Below, one piece after another: positions 27,039-35,879 of a stretch of DNA of 64,000 nucleotides (position 1 is its first letter; each line of letters begins with the position of its first letter). Position numbers and translations under genes: made by a program. The notes under the pieces were generated by a model, which did not search any database, had not been told where the DNA came from, and saw nothing but the letters and a program-made list of their open reading frames with translations. Source of the stretch: JBGMEA01 sp041447245 (GTDB lineage Bacteria; Bacillota; Clostridia; Eubacteriales; Anaerofustaceae); the NCBI GenBank assembly GCA_041447245.1, contig JBGMEA010000023.1, positions 233,077 through 297,076 of the forward strand, read 5' to 3'.

Positions 27039-28250
27039 TTAAAGAGTTTTTGTTGCACCTTTTGTCACAAAACCATCAATTTCAGATGACCCGTAACCCA
27101 ATTGTGCGAGTACTTCTTTGGTATGTTCGCCGAGTAACGGCGCGTTTCTGTGATCGGCAGCATCGGAATTACCGAATTTAACAGGAGTTGCAACCGTAAG
27201 GTCTTCTTCCCCATCTCTGCCTTTATACATATAGATAAAATTATTCGCCAGTGCCTGTTCGTCAGTGTGGACATCTTTGACATGATTGATTCTGTCATGC
27301 GCGATGTCAGCTTCTGTCAGAATTTTATCCCATGTAACGGAATCTTTCTGAATGAAAGCAGCATCAATAATTTTCGTAAATTCTTCCGAATTTTCTCTGA
27401 CGGCCGCTTCCGTATTGAATCTCGGATCATTAATTAAGTCTTCCCGACCGATCAGTTTGCACATAACAGGAAAATATCGGTCATATACGATGACGGAAAT
27501 CATCAACCATATTCCATCCGCGCATTTTACTGTATTTCGAAGCGGACTGTCCGGTTTGAATCGGCTTTTCGGTAATTTATCACCGTGATAAGTAGACTGA
27601 ACCAAACAAGCGGTTGCCCAAATTCCCATGCCGTAAAGGCTGGTCATCACTTTTTCACCTTTACCTGTCTTGGCCTGCTGGTACAGACAGGAAGCAACAG
27701 AACCGGCAAAAGTACTTGCAATGGCAAGATCTCCGAGACCGAACGGGGGTGTCAGTGGATATTCACCGTTTTCGCAAAAATCGATCATCGCTCCGCTTCG
27801 CGCCCAATAGGCTACCGTATCAAAACCGGGATTGTCAACTAACGGGCCTTGCATGCCGAAACCGCTTAAATGCCCCCAAATAATATGGGGATGTTTTGCA
27901 GCCATCGTTTCATAATCGAGTCCCATTTTAAGCAGTGCTTTGAAACGATAGTTTGAGATAAAAATATTTGATTCCGAAAGAAGTTTATCCATAATCATCT
28001 TACCCTCTTCGGTTTTGAGGTTTAGAGGAAGGGAACGCTTATTTGCATTGATGAGTTCCCAATGCGGATTTTGCCCTTCATCGGCTCTCATCCCCAATGT
28101 TTTGCTCGTCGATCTGGACGGGTCACCATCCAACGGTTCAATTTTAATAACATCTGCACCCCAGTCAGCCAATACTTTTCCTGCAGCGGGGCCTGCACCG
28201 TAAGCAGTGAAGTCAACAACTCTGACTCCTTTCAACGGTTGATTCATCAT
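27039..28250 (-). CDS. Class III CoA-transferase (CaiB/BaiF family)
   Basis: A 403-residue enzyme that moves CoA between acyl-CoAs and free acids through an aspartyl intermediate. Family marks: GVRVVDFTAYGAGP at the start, WGADVIKIEPLDGDPSR, LLSESNIFISNYR, and the catalytic Asp in NPGFDTVAYWARSG. In this operon with acyl-CoA dehydrogenase and EtfAB it resembles HadA/FldA, which activate 2-hydroxy acids at the expense of their acyl-CoA products (inference by context). Last gene of the operon, just before a shared terminator. Confidence 0.9.
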   Translation of the reverse strand: MMNQPLKGVRVVDFTAYGAGPAAGKVLADWGADVIKIEPLDGDPSRSTSKTLGMRADEGQNPHWELINANKRSLPLNLKTEEGKMIMDKLLSESNIFISNYRFKALLKMGLDYETMAAKHPHIIWGHLSGFGMQGPLVDNPGFDTVAYWARSGAMIDFCENGEYPLTPPFGLGDLAIASTFAGSVASCLYQQAKTGKGEKVMTSLYGMGIWATACLVQSTYHGDKLPKSRFKPDSPLRNTVKCADGIWLMISVIVYDRYFPVMCKLIGREDLINDPRFNTEAAVRENSEEFTKIIDAAFIQKDSVTWDKILTEADIAHDRINHVKDVHTDEQALANNFIYMYKGRDGEEDLTVATPVKFGNSDAADHRNAPLLGEHTKEVLAQLGYGSSEIDGFVTKGATKTL

Positions 28251-28274
28251 TAGATTTGTCCTCCTGATTAATAG

Positions 28275-29297
28275 TTATTTTGGTTCTTTCTCTTCTATCG
28301 ATTGAATGAGTGCCGGAATAATTTTAAACAAATCCCCTACAATGCTGTAATGCGCAACCTTGTGAATCGGTGCATTCGGATCTTTGTTGATTGCAACAAT
28401 CGTCTGAGATTCGCTCATTCCTGCAAGATGCTGGATCGCTCCGGAAATACCGCATGCAATATAAAGTTTCGGTCTCACTGTCGTTCCGGTTTGTCCGATT
28501 TGAGCGTCGGGCGAAATCCAGCCCGAATCAACCGGAGCACGGGAGGAGCCGACCACACCGCCAAGCTTATCCGCAAGGCTTTGCAGTAATTCAAAACCTT
28601 CCGGATTTTTCACTCCCCTTCCTCCGGCAACAATGATATCGGCTTCGCTCAAAGGAGGTCTTTCCCTCTTTTGCAAAACCACATCCGTCACCTTTGCGAT
28701 AATATCGGCATCGGAAATTTCAGGTTGAATTTTTTCGACTTTGCAAACCGTATCGGTATGCACTGCTTTTTCCATAACCCCGGGACGTACGGTTGCCATC
28801 TGCGGTCGATTTTCTTTGCATACAATTGTTGCCATCAGATTCCCGCCGAATGCAGGTCTTGTCATCAGAGCCATCCGTTCTTCACCGATATCAAGTCCCG
28901 TACAGTCGGCCGTCAATCCGGTGCCGACTCTGGCTGCGAGTCTGGGAGCCAGATCGCGCCCGATCGCAGTCGCGCCGACAATCACAATCTCGGGTTTTCG
29001 TTCCGCTATCAAATCGGCCAAAACTTTGGTATAAGCATCGGTTGTATAAGTTTTCAGTTTTGCATGTTTACAATAGATGATTTTATCCGCCCCGTATCCG
29101 CACAGATCGTTCAGACTTTCGTCCATATCATCTCCCAAAACAATTACCGTCACATCATCTTTTAATTTCCCGGCAAGCTTCTTTGCTTCTCCGAGCATTT
29201 CTATGCTGATTGGTTGAATCTGACCCGAGCGTTGTTCGGCAATTACAAATATGCCTCTCCACTCATCGGGATTAATTCCTCTGTTTACTTTAGACAT
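28275..29297 (-). CDS. etfA: Electron transfer flavoprotein, alpha subunit
   Basis: A 340-residue FAD-binding subunit. The C-terminal domain shows VVGSSRAPVDSGWI, QIGQTGTTVRPKLYIACGISGA and AINKDPNAPI, the FAD site of EtfA. Paired with EtfB upstream. In clostridia such pairs with acyl-CoA dehydrogenase often perform electron bifurcation; whether this one does depends on residues I cannot judge by eye. Confidence 0.95.
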   Translation of the reverse strand: MSKVNRGINPDEWRGIFVIAEQRSGQIQPISIEMLGEAKKLAGKLKDDVTVIVLGDDMDESLNDLCGYGADKIIYCKHAKLKTYTTDAYTKVLADLIAERKPEIVIVGATAIGRDLAPRLAARVGTGLTADCTGLDIGEERMALMTRPAFGGNLMATIVCKENRPQMATVRPGVMEKAVHTDTVCKVEKIQPEISDADIIAKVTDVVLQKRERPPLSEADIIVAGGRGVKNPEGFELLQSLADKLGGVVGSSRAPVDSGWISPDAQIGQTGTTVRPKLYIACGISGAIQHLAGMSESQTIVAINKDPNAPIHKVAHYSIVGDLFKIIPALIQSIEEKEPK

Positions 29298-29315
29298 TAT
29301 CCGTCTCCTCCTTTT

Positions 29316-30107
29316 CTACAGCAGTTTTAGCTCGTGGAGTTTTGTCACAAGCTGATCGGCAATTTCTTTATTGGAACCGGATAATGTTTCGCCCTTAAAC
29401 TCGCGAACCGGAACAAAGCTTTTGAACACGTTGGTCGGAGAATTTTTTACACCGACCTGTGTCAAATCAACATCAACTTCCTCATTTGTCCAAACTTTTA
29501 TCAGGGAATCATCCGACATCACCTGGTAAATCAATCTCGGTCGTGGGTATCTCGGTACATTCAGTTCTTTGATTGCGGTCAATACGACCGGCGTTGCGGA
29601 TTCGATCATATAATAACCATCTTCCACCATGCGTTTGACTCTAACTTTATTTCCTTCAATCTTCAGCTCGGAAACGTATGTAATCTGCGGGAGACCCAGG
29701 AATTCCGCAATTTCGGGACCTACCTGCGCCGTATCTCCATCAATTGCCTGCCTGCCGCAAAAAACAATATCCACATCTCCGATTTTTTTGATAGCCGTAG
29801 ACAATATCGTGGCAGTTGCCCATGTATCCGAGCCGCCGAACAATCTGTCGCTCAGCAGAATCCCTTCGTCTGCACCCATTGCAAGTGCCTCTTTGATTGC
29901 TTCTTTTGCTTGAAGAGGACCCATTGAAAGAACGATAACAGACACATCTCCGTATTGCTCTTTGATCCGAAGTGCTTCTTCAATCGCGTTTTTATCATCG
30001 GGGTTTATGATGCTCGGAACGCCTTCCCGAATCAATGTGCCTGTTTCATTATTGATTCTCACTTCATTGGTGTCGGGCACCTGTTTCATGCATACAACGA
30101 TTTTCAT
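29316..30107 (-). CDS. etfB: Electron transfer flavoprotein, beta subunit
   Basis: A 263-residue subunit that opens MKIVVCMKQVPDTNEVRI and contains GRQAIDGDTAQVGPE, which binds the second cofactor (AMP or FAD). The start ATG has GAAGG about eight bases ahead; a GTG three codons earlier is possible. It lies between the acyl-CoA dehydrogenase and etfA genes. Confidence 0.95.
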   Translation of the reverse strand: MKIVVCMKQVPDTNEVRINNETGTLIREGVPSIINPDDKNAIEEALRIKEQYGDVSVIVLSMGPLQAKEAIKEALAMGADEGILLSDRLFGGSDTWATATILSTAIKKIGDVDIVFCGRQAIDGDTAQVGPEIAEFLGLPQITYVSELKIEGNKVRVKRMVEDGYYMIESATPVVLTAIKELNVPRYPRPRLIYQVMSDDSLIKVWTNEEVDVDLTQVGVKNSPTNVFKSFVPVREFKGETLSGSNKEIADQLVTKLHELKLL

Positions 30108-30123
30108 TGGTTTCACCTTCTTG

Positions 30124-31281
30124 TTACTTCTTTCTCGGAATGATATTCGCAGCGATCACCACTTTCATAATTTCCGAAGACCCTTCGTAAATTTCCGTGA
30201 TTTTTACATCGCGATACATTCTTTCGAGCGGATAATCGTTCATGTACCCGAACCCGCCGTGTATCTGCAAAGCGGTATTGACAACCTCTCTCGCATATTG
30301 CGTACAGTATAACTTTGCCATCGCAGCTTCTTTCCCAAAAGGAATCCCCTGCTGTTCCATCCACGCTGCACGGTAGATCAACAATCGTGACATATCGAGC
30401 TTTGATGCCATTTCCGCAAGATACCATTGAACGCCCTGATTTGCGTTGATGGGTTTACCGAATTGGATTCGTTCCCCCGAATATTTCAGTGCCATTTCAT
30501 ATGCTGCCGTTGCAACGCCAAGAGCCTGCGCTCCCGTCCCGATTCTTGCCAGATCCAATGTCCCAAGCGCATAATGGAGCATTTTCCCAATCCCTTTTTC
30601 GCCGTTCATCACCTGTGATTTATGTACCCTGACATCTTCCAGAATTACTTCTGCAGTCGGCAATGCCCGAATTCCCATTTTGCTTTCGATCTTACCGATG
30701 CTCAAACCCGGAGTCCCGTCATCAATAATAAATCCGGTATACCCTTTTTCGCCGGCGTTTGTATCGGCATTGGCAACGATGATATGCGATTGAGCAATAC
30801 TCCCTGCCGTTATGAATGTTTTTGCACCGTTCAGGATGTAATAGTCACCGTCTTTGATAGCCTGCGTTTTCACATTTCGGGCATCGGAACCGGCATCCGG
30901 CTCGGTCAGACAAAACGATCCGATATAACCATCTTCTATTGATGTTCGGATATATTTTTCTTTCTGCTCTTCCGTACCGAATTTCTCAACAAAAGAAGGA
31001 AATCCGTGTGCCAACAGTGCGTAGATTGCACCATGTGTGAGACTTGCCTTCGACAGTTCTTCAATTACTATCATTTCGGCAATCGCATCATGTCCTGCCC
31101 CTCCGTATTTCCGATCATGATTCACTTCTGTCAGACCGCATTTCGCCATCTGTTTCCAAGTATTCATCGGAAATTCGTGAGTGCGGTCAATTTCGGCTGC
31201 TTCCGGTTCGCAAAAATCTTTCGCGAAATCCGCAGCAACTTTACGAACCATTTCCTGCTCAGGCGTCAATTTGAAATCCAT
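30124..31281 (-). CDS. Acyl-CoA dehydrogenase
   Basis: A 385-residue flavoenzyme. FAD-contact segments are CLTEPDAGSDA and KTFITAGSIA; the catalytic base is Glu366 in YEGSSEI near the C-terminus, as in short-chain and butyryl-CoA dehydrogenases. With crotonase upstream and EtfBA downstream it would reduce an enoyl-CoA to an acyl-CoA in the fermentative direction (inference). Chain length and substrate are not determined; AcdA/AcdB of amino-acid fermenters are an alternative to Bcd. Confidence 0.94.
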   Translation of the reverse strand: MDFKLTPEQEMVRKVAADFAKDFCEPEAAEIDRTHEFPMNTWKQMAKCGLTEVNHDRKYGGAGHDAIAEMIVIEELSKASLTHGAIYALLAHGFPSFVEKFGTEEQKEKYIRTSIEDGYIGSFCLTEPDAGSDARNVKTQAIKDGDYYILNGAKTFITAGSIAQSHIIVANADTNAGEKGYTGFIIDDGTPGLSIGKIESKMGIRALPTAEVILEDVRVHKSQVMNGEKGIGKMLHYALGTLDLARIGTGAQALGVATAAYEMALKYSGERIQFGKPINANQGVQWYLAEMASKLDMSRLLIYRAAWMEQQGIPFGKEAAMAKLYCTQYAREVVNTALQIHGGFGYMNDYPLERMYRDVKITEIYEGSSEIMKVVIAANIIPRKK

Positions 31282-31304
31282 AGTTACAACTCGTTTCTGT
31301 AAAT

Positions 31305-32087
31305 TTATTTATTCTGGAATACCGGCGGTCTTTTTTCAAAGAAAGCCTTGACTCCTTCTTTTGCATCTTCGGTTTCGACAAGAATCCCGGCAACTTCCGC
31401 TTCATACTTCAGTCCGTCGATCAAAGACATTTCGATTCCTTTATTTACCATATACTTGCAATATTTGACTGCTTGAGGCGCGTTTTTGATGATTTGTTTC
31501 ATCATTGCTTCTGCTTCGTTCATCAGTTCCGCATGTTCAACAACTTTGTTAACCAATCCGATGGATTTCGCTTCTTCCGCGTAAACTTTTCTCGCTGTAA
31601 AGAGAATTTCTTTTGCGATCCCCGTTCCGACCAATCTGGGCAAACGTTGAGTTCCGCCGTAGCAGGGAGCCACGCCAAGATCAACTTCCGGCAACCCAAA
31701 TACCGCTTTGCTGCTTGCAATCCGAATGTCACAGGCCAAAGCAAGTTCAGTTCCTCCGCCCATTGCGTAACCATTTACAGCAGCTATAATCGGCTTTCCG
31801 AGCGCTTCAAACTTATTGAACAGAAGATGTGCTTCGGAAGACATCGCAACCGTTTCTTCCCCTTTTGCATCCACGTTGATTTCGGAAATGTCGCTGCCTG
31901 CAATAAATGCTCTTCCGCAACCGGTCAGTATGACACCCAAAATCGAATCATCTTTTTCAATTGCATCAATTGCATGCTCCAACTCATGTTTTGTGTTCAT
32001 GCGCAACGCATTTAATACTTTAGGTCTGTTGATTGTAATGAAAGCAATATTATCTCTCACCTCATAAAGTATGTCCTGGTAATCCAT
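31305..32087 (-). CDS. Enoyl-CoA hydratase / crotonase family protein
   Basis: A 260-residue crotonase-fold protein. Oxyanion-hole segments are AFIAGSDISE and NGYAMGGGTELALACD; the acidic catalytic residue lies in FGLPEVDLGV. It is the first gene of the operon crotonase, acyl-CoA dehydrogenase, EtfB, EtfA, CoA-transferase. Thiolase and 3-hydroxyacyl-CoA dehydrogenase genes, needed for a full butyrate set, are not here. Confidence 0.92.
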   Translation of the reverse strand: MDYQDILYEVRDNIAFITINRPKVLNALRMNTKHELEHAIDAIEKDDSILGVILTGCGRAFIAGSDISEINVDAKGEETVAMSSEAHLLFNKFEALGKPIIAAVNGYAMGGGTELALACDIRIASSKAVFGLPEVDLGVAPCYGGTQRLPRLVGTGIAKEILFTARKVYAEEAKSIGLVNKVVEHAELMNEAEAMMKQIIKNAPQAVKYCKYMVNKGIEMSLIDGLKYEAEVAGILVETEDAKEGVKAFFEKRPPVFQNK

Positions 32088-32121
32088 GTTTGTTCTTCCT
32101 TTCGAACCGTATTTTTTAGTA

Positions 32122-32150
32122 ATCTTAGCATAAGTTACGAATTAAAACAA
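32122..32150 (-). promoter_or_regulatory. Promoter of the acyl-CoA operon
   Basis: Minus strand TTGTTT (32150-32145), 17-base spacer ending TGC, TAAGAT (32127-32122). Confidence 0.6.
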
Positions 32151-32240
32151 TGATTATTTAAATGTATTTAATATTTTAATTTTATCCAATGGTTCATAAT
32201 AAAAAAAATAATAAATGCTGTTTTGTTTTTCCTACAAAAA

Positions 32241-32249
32241 TGGTATAGT
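32241..32249 (+). promoter_or_regulatory. Extended -10 promoter of the CDGSH gene
   Basis: TGG followed by TATAGT about 25 bases before the start codon; a TTGTTT lies upstream but at a short 15-base spacing. Confidence 0.4.
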
Positions 32250-32275
32250 TAAAGAATTCGAAAGGGGTAATACTT

Positions 32276-32968
32276 ATGGGAAAAAAAGAAATACATATTA
32301 TGAAAAACGGCCCTTATCTTATAAAAGGCGGCATTCCGTTAGTAGAAAAAATCATTCGCAACGACGGGCATGAAAATTATTACGAAGATGGACGAGTGTT
32401 CACGGTAGATGAAGAGTATGCACTTTGCAGCTGCGGAAAATCATCCACAAAACCTTTCTGTGATGGTTCGCACGCTTCCGTTCATCACAGAGGAACTGAA
32501 TCGGCAAGCAGAAAAAAATACCTTGACCAAGCCGTTGAATACGATGGACCGGGATTGATTTTAACAGACCAGGAAAATTTATGTGCTTATGCACGTTTTT
32601 GTCACAAAAAGCACGGAGACGTTTGGAACCTCACAATGGAATCAGATGATGAAACATACAAACAAGAAGCAATCGATGCAGCCAAAATGTGTCCGTCAGG
32701 CAGATTGATTGCATGGGACAAAGAAACAAAGCAACCGATTCTTCCCGATGACGATCCTGAAATTACGATTATCCAGGATCCCGAGAAGAAATGCAGCGGA
32801 CCTATTTGGGTAAAAGGCAATGTACCGCTGATTTCTTCCGACGGTACCGAATATGAACGAAGATATCAAATGACATTATGTCGCTGTGGTGAGTCGGATA
32901 ACAAGCCTTTTTGCGATGCAACGCATGTCAGCATTCGGTTTGATGACGACTACGAAAAACAAAAATAA
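32276..32968 (+). CDS. Double-CDGSH iron-sulfur protein with a ferredoxin-like middle
   Basis: A 230-residue protein with two CDGSH [2Fe-2S] motifs: CSCGKSSTKPFCDGSH (about residues 51-66) and CRCGESDNKPFCDATH near the C-terminus; both keep the three Cys and one His ligands. Between them lies CAYARFCH and a later CPSGRLI, which fits a divergent monocluster (Fer4_19-like) domain. Such fused proteins are found in anaerobes and probably handle electrons or redox sensing in the cytosol. Strong AAAGGGG site before the ATG. It diverges from the acyl-CoA operon. Confidence 0.88.
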   Translation: MGKKEIHIMKNGPYLIKGGIPLVEKIIRNDGHENYYEDGRVFTVDEEYALCSCGKSSTKPFCDGSHASVHHRGTESASRKKYLDQAVEYDGPGLILTDQENLCAYARFCHKKHGDVWNLTMESDDETYKQEAIDAAKMCPSGRLIAWDKETKQPILPDDDPEITIIQDPEKKCSGPIWVKGNVPLISSDGTEYERRYQMTLCRCGESDNKPFCDATHVSIRFDDDYEKQK

Positions 32969-32985
32969 ACTCTCTTCCGTTCATC

Positions 32986-33014
32986 TTGCATTTTATAGAC
33001 CGCTGTGCTAAAAT
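32986..33014 (+). promoter_or_regulatory. Promoter of tRNA-Arg
   Basis: TTGCAT (32986-32991), 17-base spacer ending TGC, TAAAAT (33009-33014). Confidence 0.7.
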
Positions 33015-33028
33015 ACTTAAGATTCCTT

Positions 33029-33105
33029 GCGCCCGTAGCTCAGTCGGATAGAGCATGCGGCTTCGAACCGCAGTGTCGGGGGTTCAAGTCCCTCCGGGCG
33101 CGCCA
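33029..33105 (+). tRNA. tRNA-Arg (anticodon TCG)
   Basis: Acceptor stem GCGCCCG pairs with CGGGCGC. The anticodon arm is TGCGG-CTTCGAA-CCGCA with TCG at 33063-33065. The D arm contains AGCTCAGTCGGATAGAGC and the T arm GGGTTCAAGTCC. CCA is encoded. Confidence 0.97.
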
Positions 33106-33119
33106 ATAAGAAAATAATA

Positions 33120-33160
33120 AAAGGGTTCTGACCATCACGGTTTGAATCCTTTCTTTTTTG
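33120..33160 (+). terminator. Terminator after tRNA-Arg
   Basis: Nine-base-pair stem with one G-T pair (33120-33128 with 33144-33152), followed by C and six T. Confidence 0.8.
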
Positions 33161-33739
33161 TGTGGTATATTCAGTTCGGATTAATTATGAATGTGTCATT
33201 TTCCAATTTCATTTGACACCATTGAAGAAATGATCCTCGGGGGTTTTTTATTAACGAAATAAGAAGTGAAGAAGTGTTGATACGTATAGAAAAAACAAAA
33301 GTTATTTCTGAAAAAAATATTGAAGTTATCAATTTGTTATATATACAAAAACACGATTATTTTTCACTGCGCCAATGCAGACCGTCTCAAAAATAAACAA
33401 TGGCTAGATTGCCCTAAGAAGTCAAATAAAGCAGGGCAGAAAATCAATCGGTCAAAAATTTTCACATAAGAGGTTGCTGATTATTTAGCATGAAGCCGAT
33501 ACAAAAAAGACAGAATTTTTAATCCTTCTGTAAAACCGTTAAGATAATTCCGACAGAGGAAAATTTGATAAGCAAGAATATTGCTCCTAAACACGATGCG
33601 AAATTAAGTGAAAAATCCAATTAATAAAACCGCGGATGAACATCATTCGCGGGAATCGACCATATTTCAGAAAATCCATGCATGGCAATTGCAGCATTGT
33701 GCAACTCATAAAAATACTAATCAAACCTTAAATTATCCA
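33161..33739. other. Gene-poor stretch, possibly decayed mobile DNA
   Basis: No intact gene is visible on either strand over almost 600 bases. On the minus strand, 33550-33482 reads NYLNGFTEGLKILSFLYR and ends in a stop; the NGxTEG core recalls the C-terminal region of ISL3-type transposases, but the rest does not follow the family and both flanks hold stops. A short plus-strand frame (33274-33398) begins with GTG and TTG codons without a ribosome site. I take the region as degraded, with low certainty on its origin. Confidence 0.3.
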
Positions 33740-33779
33740 AACAAAAAAAGCATCCGTTTCCCGTTTTAACAGATGCTTT
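33740..33779 (-). terminator. Terminator of the ftsEX-peptidase operon
   Basis: Eight-base-pair stem (33747-33754 with 33772-33779), 17-base loop, and seven T on the minus strand. Confidence 0.8.
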
Positions 33780-33806
33780 AAAATTTTATATTTATTAATC
33801 AAAAAC

Positions 33807-34973
33807 TCATTTGGGTGTAACATAATCCAAAGGATTGACATACGATCCGTTAATTAAAATAGAAAAATGCAAATGCGGTCCGGTAGAATCTCCCGTACTG
33901 CCAACCAGTCCGATTACCTGTCCCTGCGTAACGACATCTCCTACGCTGACGATAATACTGTTCTGATGACAAAACATCATAGAATATTTATTTCCGTTGG
34001 GGTCAGACCCACACTCCAGTATTACGGTATTACCAAAGCTGTATTTGTACCCTGCGAAAATTACTTTTCCGCTCAAAGGAGCAATAATTTGCGTGTTGTA
34101 AGAAGCCGGAATATCCACTCCGTAATGAAATGCCGTCAATCCGGTAATCGGATGAATGCGATAACCGTAATAATCCGATATATACGTGCGTCCGGGCAGA
34201 GGCCACGATATCTTTGAAAAATTATTTCCATATGACCCGGTGTCACTTGCAGCAATGATTCTTCGCAACTCCGCGGCATCGTTCTCTTGCTGATCGGCCA
34301 ACGCAGTCCAGTAAGTTACATTTTGTTCATATTCGCTTAATTTATTATCTTTCGCACTTTTTTGCGACTCCAGTGAATTCTGTTCACTGTTTAAATTATC
34401 GATAATGCCTGCCAGATTCGCATTTTGTGCGGCAATTTCATTTGTTTTCTGCTGTATGGTATCTTCTGTCTGCTGCAATTTATCCGCAATCTGATTATCA
34501 TATGCAATCACGGAAGAGATCATTTCTGCTTTGCTGATAAAGTCGGAAAAACTTGTCGCACCGAACAATACATCCAAATATCCCGTATCTCCATACATAT
34601 ACATGACGGAAAGACGTTCTTCCAATAGTTTCTGATAATAGGCTTTATCGGCAATCGCTTGGTCCAATTGCTCCTGAGATGCCGCCAAATCAGCTTCAAC
34701 CTGTATTTTTTGCGCAGTGTAGCTGTCAATCTGATCGGTAGTCTGTTGAATTTGGTTGTCCAGATCAGAAATCTCGTCCAACAAAACATTTGCCAACTGC
34801 TTATATGCATCTGCATTGTCTTTGGAGTTTTCAATCTGCTGTAAAAGATCATCCAGTTTTTCCTGATTCGATTGTCCCAACACATTCGGCAAGGCGACGC
34901 CGGTGATAAAAATCACTGCGATGAAAGCAGCCACAAACGTCCTCTTGGCGAATTTCTTTTTCTTAACCTTCAT
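33807..34973 (-). CDS. Coiled-coil M23 peptidoglycan hydrolase linked to FtsEX
   Basis: A 388-residue exported protein. An N-terminal hydrophobic signal (about residues 12-32) is followed by a long coiled coil (about 35-250, rich in Gln, Asp, Leu) and an LytM/M23 domain with the zinc ligands HYGVD and HLHF. This matches EnvC or PcsB-like hydrolases, which are activated outside the cell by FtsEX. ftsX is nine bases upstream in the same operon, which supports the pairing. It would cut peptide cross-links during division or elongation. Confidence 0.92.
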   Translation of the reverse strand: MKVKKKKFAKRTFVAAFIAVIFITGVALPNVLGQSNQEKLDDLLQQIENSKDNADAYKQLANVLLDEISDLDNQIQQTTDQIDSYTAQKIQVEADLAASQEQLDQAIADKAYYQKLLEERLSVMYMYGDTGYLDVLFGATSFSDFISKAEMISSVIAYDNQIADKLQQTEDTIQQKTNEIAAQNANLAGIIDNLNSEQNSLESQKSAKDNKLSEYEQNVTYWTALADQQENDAAELRRIIAASDTGSYGNNFSKISWPLPGRTYISDYYGYRIHPITGLTAFHYGVDIPASYNTQIIAPLSGKVIFAGYKYSFGNTVILECGSDPNGNKYSMMFCHQNSIIVSVGDVVTQGQVIGLVGSTGDSTGPHLHFSILINGSYVNPLDYVTPK

Positions 34974-34982
34974 CCTTACACC

Positions 34983-35879
34983 TTAAACATTCAAAAATTT
35001 ACGTAAAGAGAACATACTACCGACAAATCCCAATACAATCCCGTAAGCGACAAAATACAATGTGATCTGCATCATCACGAGAGCAGGCGGCGCAATGCTG
35101 CTTCCAAGCGGCAGAATCGTCATGGAAGACTGGATCATGCCAAAAAGAAAATAATAAAGATTCCGAATAATCAAAATTGAGATCACCGCTCCGGTCAGTC
35201 CCAAAGCAGAGCCTTCGATGATAAACGGGAATCGAATGTACCAATCAGTCGCCCCTACATATTTCATGATTGATATATCAGAGCGGCGCGAAAATACCGT
35301 TAATTTAATGGTATTGTAAATGATAAATACCGCAATCAGACTTAAGATACTGAAAACGACCCAACTGATCGTTGTGGTGAAATGATTGAACTTCAGCAAT
35401 TTATCCACCGTTTGTTTCCCATACACGGCATCTCTCACACCGTCAAGTGTTTTTGCATATTCGTACACGGATTCGATTTGCTCCGGATTATCGAGTTTCA
35501 CAATATAGGAATCCGGAAGCGGACTGTTTTCATCCGTATAGCCATCAAGCAAATAGGAGTAATTGCTTAAACTTTCTTTGAAACTTACTAAAGCCTGAGC
35601 TTTTGACTCGTACTCGACACTTTGCACATTGTCAAAAGCCAACAATGAATTATAAATATTGCTTTTTTGCAGATCGGATATATCGCTCTGTAAATAAACG
35701 CTCAATTCAAGGCTGTCCTCAATCTGATTGATTACGTAATTGATGTTAATCACAACCAGAAGAATAACACCGACAATTACAAGAGCAGAAACAACGGAAA
35801 GAATGGAAGCCAAACTCATTACCGTGTTTCTTTTGATATTATGATAAGCATCTCTGAAGAAGACTTTTAATGCAGACAT
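34983..35879 (-). CDS. ftsX: Cell division protein FtsX
   Basis: Permease-like partner of FtsE, 298 residues. It has a first transmembrane helix near residues 20-45, an extracellular domain of about 120 residues, then three more helices (about 170-195, 220-245, 265-290). The RNTVMSLASILSVVSALVI opening is family-typical. Its start overlaps the last base of ftsE. It passes ATP-driven movement to the M23 hydrolase encoded next. Confidence 0.95.
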   Translation of the reverse strand: MSALKVFFRDAYHNIKRNTVMSLASILSVVSALVIVGVILLVVININYVINQIEDSLELSVYLQSDISDLQKSNIYNSLLAFDNVQSVEYESKAQALVSFKESLSNYSYLLDGYTDENSPLPDSYIVKLDNPEQIESVYEYAKTLDGVRDAVYGKQTVDKLLKFNHFTTTISWVVFSILSLIAVFIIYNTIKLTVFSRRSDISIMKYVGATDWYIRFPFIIEGSALGLTGAVISILIIRNLYYFLFGMIQSSMTILPLGSSIAPPALVMMQITLYFVAYGIVLGFVGSMFSLRKFLNV

